Below, one piece after another: positions 60,320 to 64,000 of a DNA stretch of 64,000 nucleotides. Both the position numbers and the translations under genes were made by a program. The DNA is from Cyclospora cayetanensis. Taxonomy: Eukaryota > Apicomplexa > Conoidasida > Eucoccidiorida > Eimeriidae. Under the pieces are notes generated by a model. The model did no database searches and was not told where the DNA came from. It saw nothing but the letters and a program-made list of their open reading frames with translations. Position 1 is the first letter of the stretch. Each line of letters opens with the position of its first letter. Where the stretch lies: contig NW_020312392.1 of assembly GCF_002999335.1 (NCBI RefSeq), positions 186,001-250,000 on the forward strand, in the 5' to 3' direction.

Positions 60320-61036
60320 GTTGGCTCGCACACATTTGATTACGCATACATAACTTGTACTTATCATCGTGTTTACCTACATGTGTAATTTATACAACTG
60401 CAAGTGCATTACGCGTATTATCAGTGCATCAAGATTTGAAAGAGTAAAGTGCAGATGCTGAGATGTACGTTTGTGTACAAGTATGCGCGTCTGTCATATG
60501 CATATTCATATTCAGAATGCATATATAATCGAGTGCAAATGGTTTCACATGTAACTGCTTGTGTACCTACCATGCGCATAGACATGCGTACATGGATTAT
60601 AGTGGTTTTGGGGCCATCATACATGGTTCGATCAGTGGTGCAGCACAAATAGCAATTGAGCATCCTGGTGCCGTGTATCTTTCTTTGACTGTAAACACGT
60701 TGACGTGTTTTCACCCAGATTTCTAGACCTTTATGGTTACATATTTACATTTAGCTTTGCGTAACTGCTTGTGTGCGTGTACATATGCACACGTGTGCCA
60801 ATTTGTCTACATAGCTATTAATGCGTGTATTCCTTTGTAGCCTTTATTGTATATGAGGGCAGCCACTCATGCATTCGCTTGGACACTTACGTAGCGCTGT
60901 ATGCACTTCACTGTGCAGCTGCACGCTTTCATCTGGTAAGAAGGCTGACTTTGAAGAGGTACTTGCACCTGATTCTCTCTGGGTCTAACTATGTGTCGAC
61001 CAACATTCCTCAACAAGACTCTTCTGTGCGATGCAG

Positions 61037-61375
61037 GGGGAAAACCTTGCAAGAGACTCTTGAGGCTCTACAGGGCACAGGCCATTTAACTGAGAAGGAA
61101 CTGAAGAATCTTCTTCTCAGTCTGCAGGGCGGCGGCCGGTTGGTTTATATGCCCCATTTCCTACCTTTCCCTTATACTCTAGCTGCTACGTCGCCCTGCA
61201 GTTACTGCTCTTGTACTATCTACTGTAGCTTATATCTCAAGCGCATCTGGTGCTCTTTCTGCCATTGCTGCAGGGCAGTGGCCCAGGCGGTGCTCACATA
61301 CTGCGCCGATGGAGACAGCTTTCTCCTTATGGATAGACTCAAACGACTAGCGTCCGCCACAGAGATCAGCATCTC
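61037..61375 (+). CDS. two exons of a helical protein, partial
   Basis: Exon 61037-61138 follows GATGCAG and ends before GTTGGT. Exon 61274-61375 follows GCTGCAG and ends before GTAAGC. The phases fit (overhang of two bases, then one). The joined product reads TLQETLEALQGTGHLTEKEL, then NLLLSLQGGGRAVAQAVLTY and FLLMDRLKRLASATEI, an amphipathic all-helical sequence like part of a helical-repeat protein. I do not recognise the family. Upstream and downstream exons must exist but were not fixed. Downstream candidates on the same strand lie at 63429-63496 and 63711-63993. Confidence 0.5.
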
Positions 61376-63428
61376 GTAAGCCTAGACGCTTTGCACTACC
61401 AGAATGTTTTGAGGCCTATACTGGGCACTTCCCCAGCAAACTTCGTGGGCGATGAAGGCAGCAGAGCCAACGGAATCTGGCTGGCAGTTCCTTGTAGGAA
61501 TCCTCCAGCCTTTGGGTTTCAGAAATTAGCCCGAATTATTTAGTTCTTTAAAAGCCAAATGCTTTGTTGAGAGCCTCTTACAGCTGTGAAACGCTATGGA
61601 TCAGTCCATTCAGTTAGGTAGCGCACTTATCTAGCATAATCTACAGTTTATAGGTTTCGCAATTGAAACTGGCAAGCTGTAAGCAAGCTGTGAGACACTT
61701 TGGCAGTTTCTACCATATGAAGGATGCCTTGAGTAAGGACTACTAAAGAATGGCCTATGTGGTTTTGCTGATCGTGTTCGATTTGTCACAGTGTAGAGCT
61801 AGTTCAATGCGTTAAGAACGAATGTTGTGTGAACATGCGCTAGCTGCTATAAGCAGGTGGGTGTGGACGCCAGGAATGCTTACAGAAAGTGCTCCAACGT
61901 TATAACACCTGACCTGTGGCGGGGGAAGCCTCACCAAACCTAATTAATACACTAGTTATAGTTAACTAAGTAGTAAAGAATTGGCTGGTTGGTTTTTCTG
62001 TTCGTATCTGTTGTTTACTGCACAGTGCTGTTAGCTCTTTACAAAAAGACGTGTTGCTGTCTTCATGTGCACGGGAAGATATGTGCGACCAGCTGTAAAT
62101 GCTCGGAGTGCTTAGAAGGTGCAGCTACGCACACCCTAGGTGTCATTCTCCCTTGAAATTGGAAGCTCGAGTGGGCAGGGGAAAGAAGAAATTTATATTA
62201 GAAACACTCAATAGCTTTGCACTGATTATGGAATAAGTCTGACGTGAATTGGTTTCATTGGAAGACGTTACATGGAGGTTTACACGTGGTAGCACCGCAT
62301 GGATCAATGCCACTATGCCCCGCTCGCTTGCTGGCCCTAAATGTAGCGGAAAGCCGCAGCTTCCCTTCTAATGCTGTCCCATCTTGGCGAAGCTATTTTG
62401 TAGCTCAGTAATATGATCTGAGATAACAGACCGAAAACACACCTTCTGGCGATGCAAGTTAAAGATGGAACAGCGCCTGATAGGGAAGCACACGCTAGCC
62501 CACAAGCGGAGATGAACACAGAAGCTCCAGCGCTTGTACAAATGCATAATCTTTAACCGATAAAATTGCTATGGATACTTCGATGCGGTAAGGACAATCA
62601 GAAAAGTATGACGGTCGTACGGATGGACAAGTAACCAAGATTTCATCAGCCCTATAAAGGTGTGCATCGCTTCGTGTACCGAGATGCAAAACAGACAAGT
62701 GCTCCTTCTGAATTGTTTAGTGCAAAAATCGCACTTCAATGTCTCCGTGGATCCACAGAAAGTCGTCTGCCTGCAGAGATAACTAGAAATCAAGCATCTA
62801 TCCCTGACTTGTCGGTTTATTCCCCGATATACTCAGCAGGAAAGCTTTGGAAGAATGAAGAAGGCTAAAGGAGAAGCCGTCGACAGAGCGGTATCTCGAG
62901 TAATATTGAGGTTAAGCTTACAATCGGCTCAACATAAACGAAAAGCTGCTTTATCCATAATTTGTACACGTAGAGCAGTTGCAGGATTGACAGACACTTC
63001 AGAAGTCAAGTAAATCACCGGCAAAATTCCCATACATGATGGACAACTTAAGGTGTGAAGAACAATTGAACGCAACTCTTACATCTTTGGCTGAAAAAAA
63101 GCCGATTCAGGTTTCAAAACCCATGGACGCTGGAGCTGTGCCAATCGGCCCTAGGCTACGGTCTTAGGCCGACGGACGAAGAATGAGTGAGAATCCCCGC
63201 CCCTGAACACCTTCAAAGAGCTCTCAGACAGCGAACTTGCTTCTACTATGGGAAAACGAGTTAAACCTAAGGCCGCAAGAGCATGCAAAAGTCAGAGAAC
63301 TCGATTTACGTGACTGGGCACAGCGGGAGCAGCCCACTTGGTGACAAAGAAGGCGCATAAGGTAGAATGACAGCCTCCTCACACAGTCTCGTGCGCACTG
63401 AAAGGAGCTCCAGAGGCTAGAGCTGCAG
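61376..63428. other. probable introns or intergenic DNA
   Basis: No exon could be fixed. An open plus-strand piece at 62662-62868 (LFSAKIALQCLRGSTESRLP) might be one, but flanking splice sites do not agree in phase with the neighbours. Minus frames at 62495-62793 have no supporting features. Confidence 0.3.
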
Positions 63429-63993
63429 TCGGACACCCGTACACTGACAGATTCACACCGGTGGCCAAGAACTGGCTGCCGCAGTTGACTCTAAAGGTGA
63501 GGTGGGTCTGTTGCCACAGGAGACACTGAAAACGTGTCATTTTCCGCTTCATTCCCTAGCACAGTCTCTCTGGCTTAGGTTCTCTGACGATTTGCAGAAC
63601 GCAAGGATTGACAAGGCTACACCAGCTTAAAGCCGATTCATTGGGATCGGATCCTGGCACCTTAGGCCATGACTTCTGTGCTGGACCCATGAGCGACGAA
63701 GTAATCCCAGGTACGGCATGGGTGCTCCAAGGGAAGGCGCATTTTTGGCCACAGCTGTGCGTTGTGGAGGATACAGTGTCATGCAGAGTGCTGCACTAGC
63801 ATTCACTTTTGGAAAGGCTGGAAATCACAAAATCAAAGAGCTCATAAGCAACTTCCGAACAGAACAGGACCAAACACATGCACAATATGCCTTGGAGGTA
63901 GTTCTGACATGTAGCCTCCATCCTGAAGAGGCTGTGGTGATGGAAGCTGACACAGCAAGGGCTACGCTGGAGATTCAGCCTATTAGACTCTGA
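63429..63993 (+). CDS. exons at the right edge, unknown protein
   Basis: Candidate exon 63429-63496 (GHPYTDRFTPVAKNWLPQL) follows GCTGCAG and ends at a strong AAAG|GTGAGG donor. A second, 63711-63993, follows AATCCCAG and reads YGMGAPREGAFLATAV, then ALAFTFGKAGNHKIKELISN, HAQYALEVVLTCSLHPEEA and ATLEIQPIRL before TGA. The composition is that of a folded protein, in contrast to the shadow frames around it. The two do not join directly in phase (0 versus 2), so at least one exon between them is missing. Whether they belong with the exons at 61.0-61.4 kb is unknown. The TGA at 63991 may be the true stop, or the exon may splice earlier and the gene continue past the edge. Confidence 0.4.
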
Positions 63994-64000
63994 TTCGTAT

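Larger units (their letters stand above)
59396..61036. other. intergenic stretch with simple repeats
   Basis: The frame 59284-59670 overlaps the end of the large ORF and continues open in another frame (rich in Cys, then charged). It could be an alternative 3' exon, but no splice evidence was found. The rest contains simple repeats and AT-rich DNA with many short palindromic CATATG-like words, and no gene I can support. Confidence 0.35.

Overview
The window looks like nuclear DNA of an eimeriid coccidian (Apicomplexa). Eimeria is my first guess and Cyclospora or another coccidian is possible. The reasons are: many small exons bounded by GT-AG introns; a secreted protein with repeated PAN/Apple cysteine modules; a 9-kb reading frame packed with CAG-type triplets that encode Gln/Ser/Ala runs; and decayed Ty3/Gypsy elements of the chromovirus type, which are known from Eimeria genomes. 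No operons, Shine-Dalgarno sites, CRISPR arrays, rRNA or convincing tRNA genes were seen. The species call is inference.

Layout. 0.3-2.2 kb (+): exons of a coiled-coil protein entering from the left. 5.2-7.6 kb (+): a four-exon secreted PAN-domain protein, microneme-like, with a possible membrane-anchor exon at 8.1-8.4 kb. About 9.9-20 kb: a graveyard of Ty3/Gypsy relics, all on the + strand. One copy can be followed from a gag zinc knuckle (10.24 kb) through reverse transcriptase (11.76-12.1 kb) to integrase (13.55-14.24 kb) and perhaps a chromodomain. Fragments of at least one more copy follow: RNase H at 15.95 kb and protease at 19.57 kb. 20-35.7 kb: a long AT-rich stretch with no gene I can defend. 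Its base composition changes strand bias near 24.4 kb.

35.7-44.4 kb (-): a gene broken into many short exons that simple ORF calling misses. Joining exons by splice sites and phase gives a protein with two cyclic-nucleotide-binding domains (CNBDs), a helical segment and a long low-complexity tail. Eleven exons fit in phase without a break; the 3' half is less certain. 46.2-47.7 kb (-): an Ala/Gln-rich protein. 48.9-59.4 kb (+): a gene dominated by a single 3075-codon Gln/Ser-rich frame, with smaller 5' exons. 61.0-64.0 kb (+): exons of one or two further genes that reach the right edge.

Functionally, the CNBD protein suggests cAMP/cGMP sensing and the PAN protein suggests secretion and adhesion. 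The low-complexity proteins cannot be assigned. Neighbouring genes show no obvious shared pathway, as expected in a eukaryotic genome. All exon joins were made by eye from splice sites and phase, so RNA evidence would outrank them.
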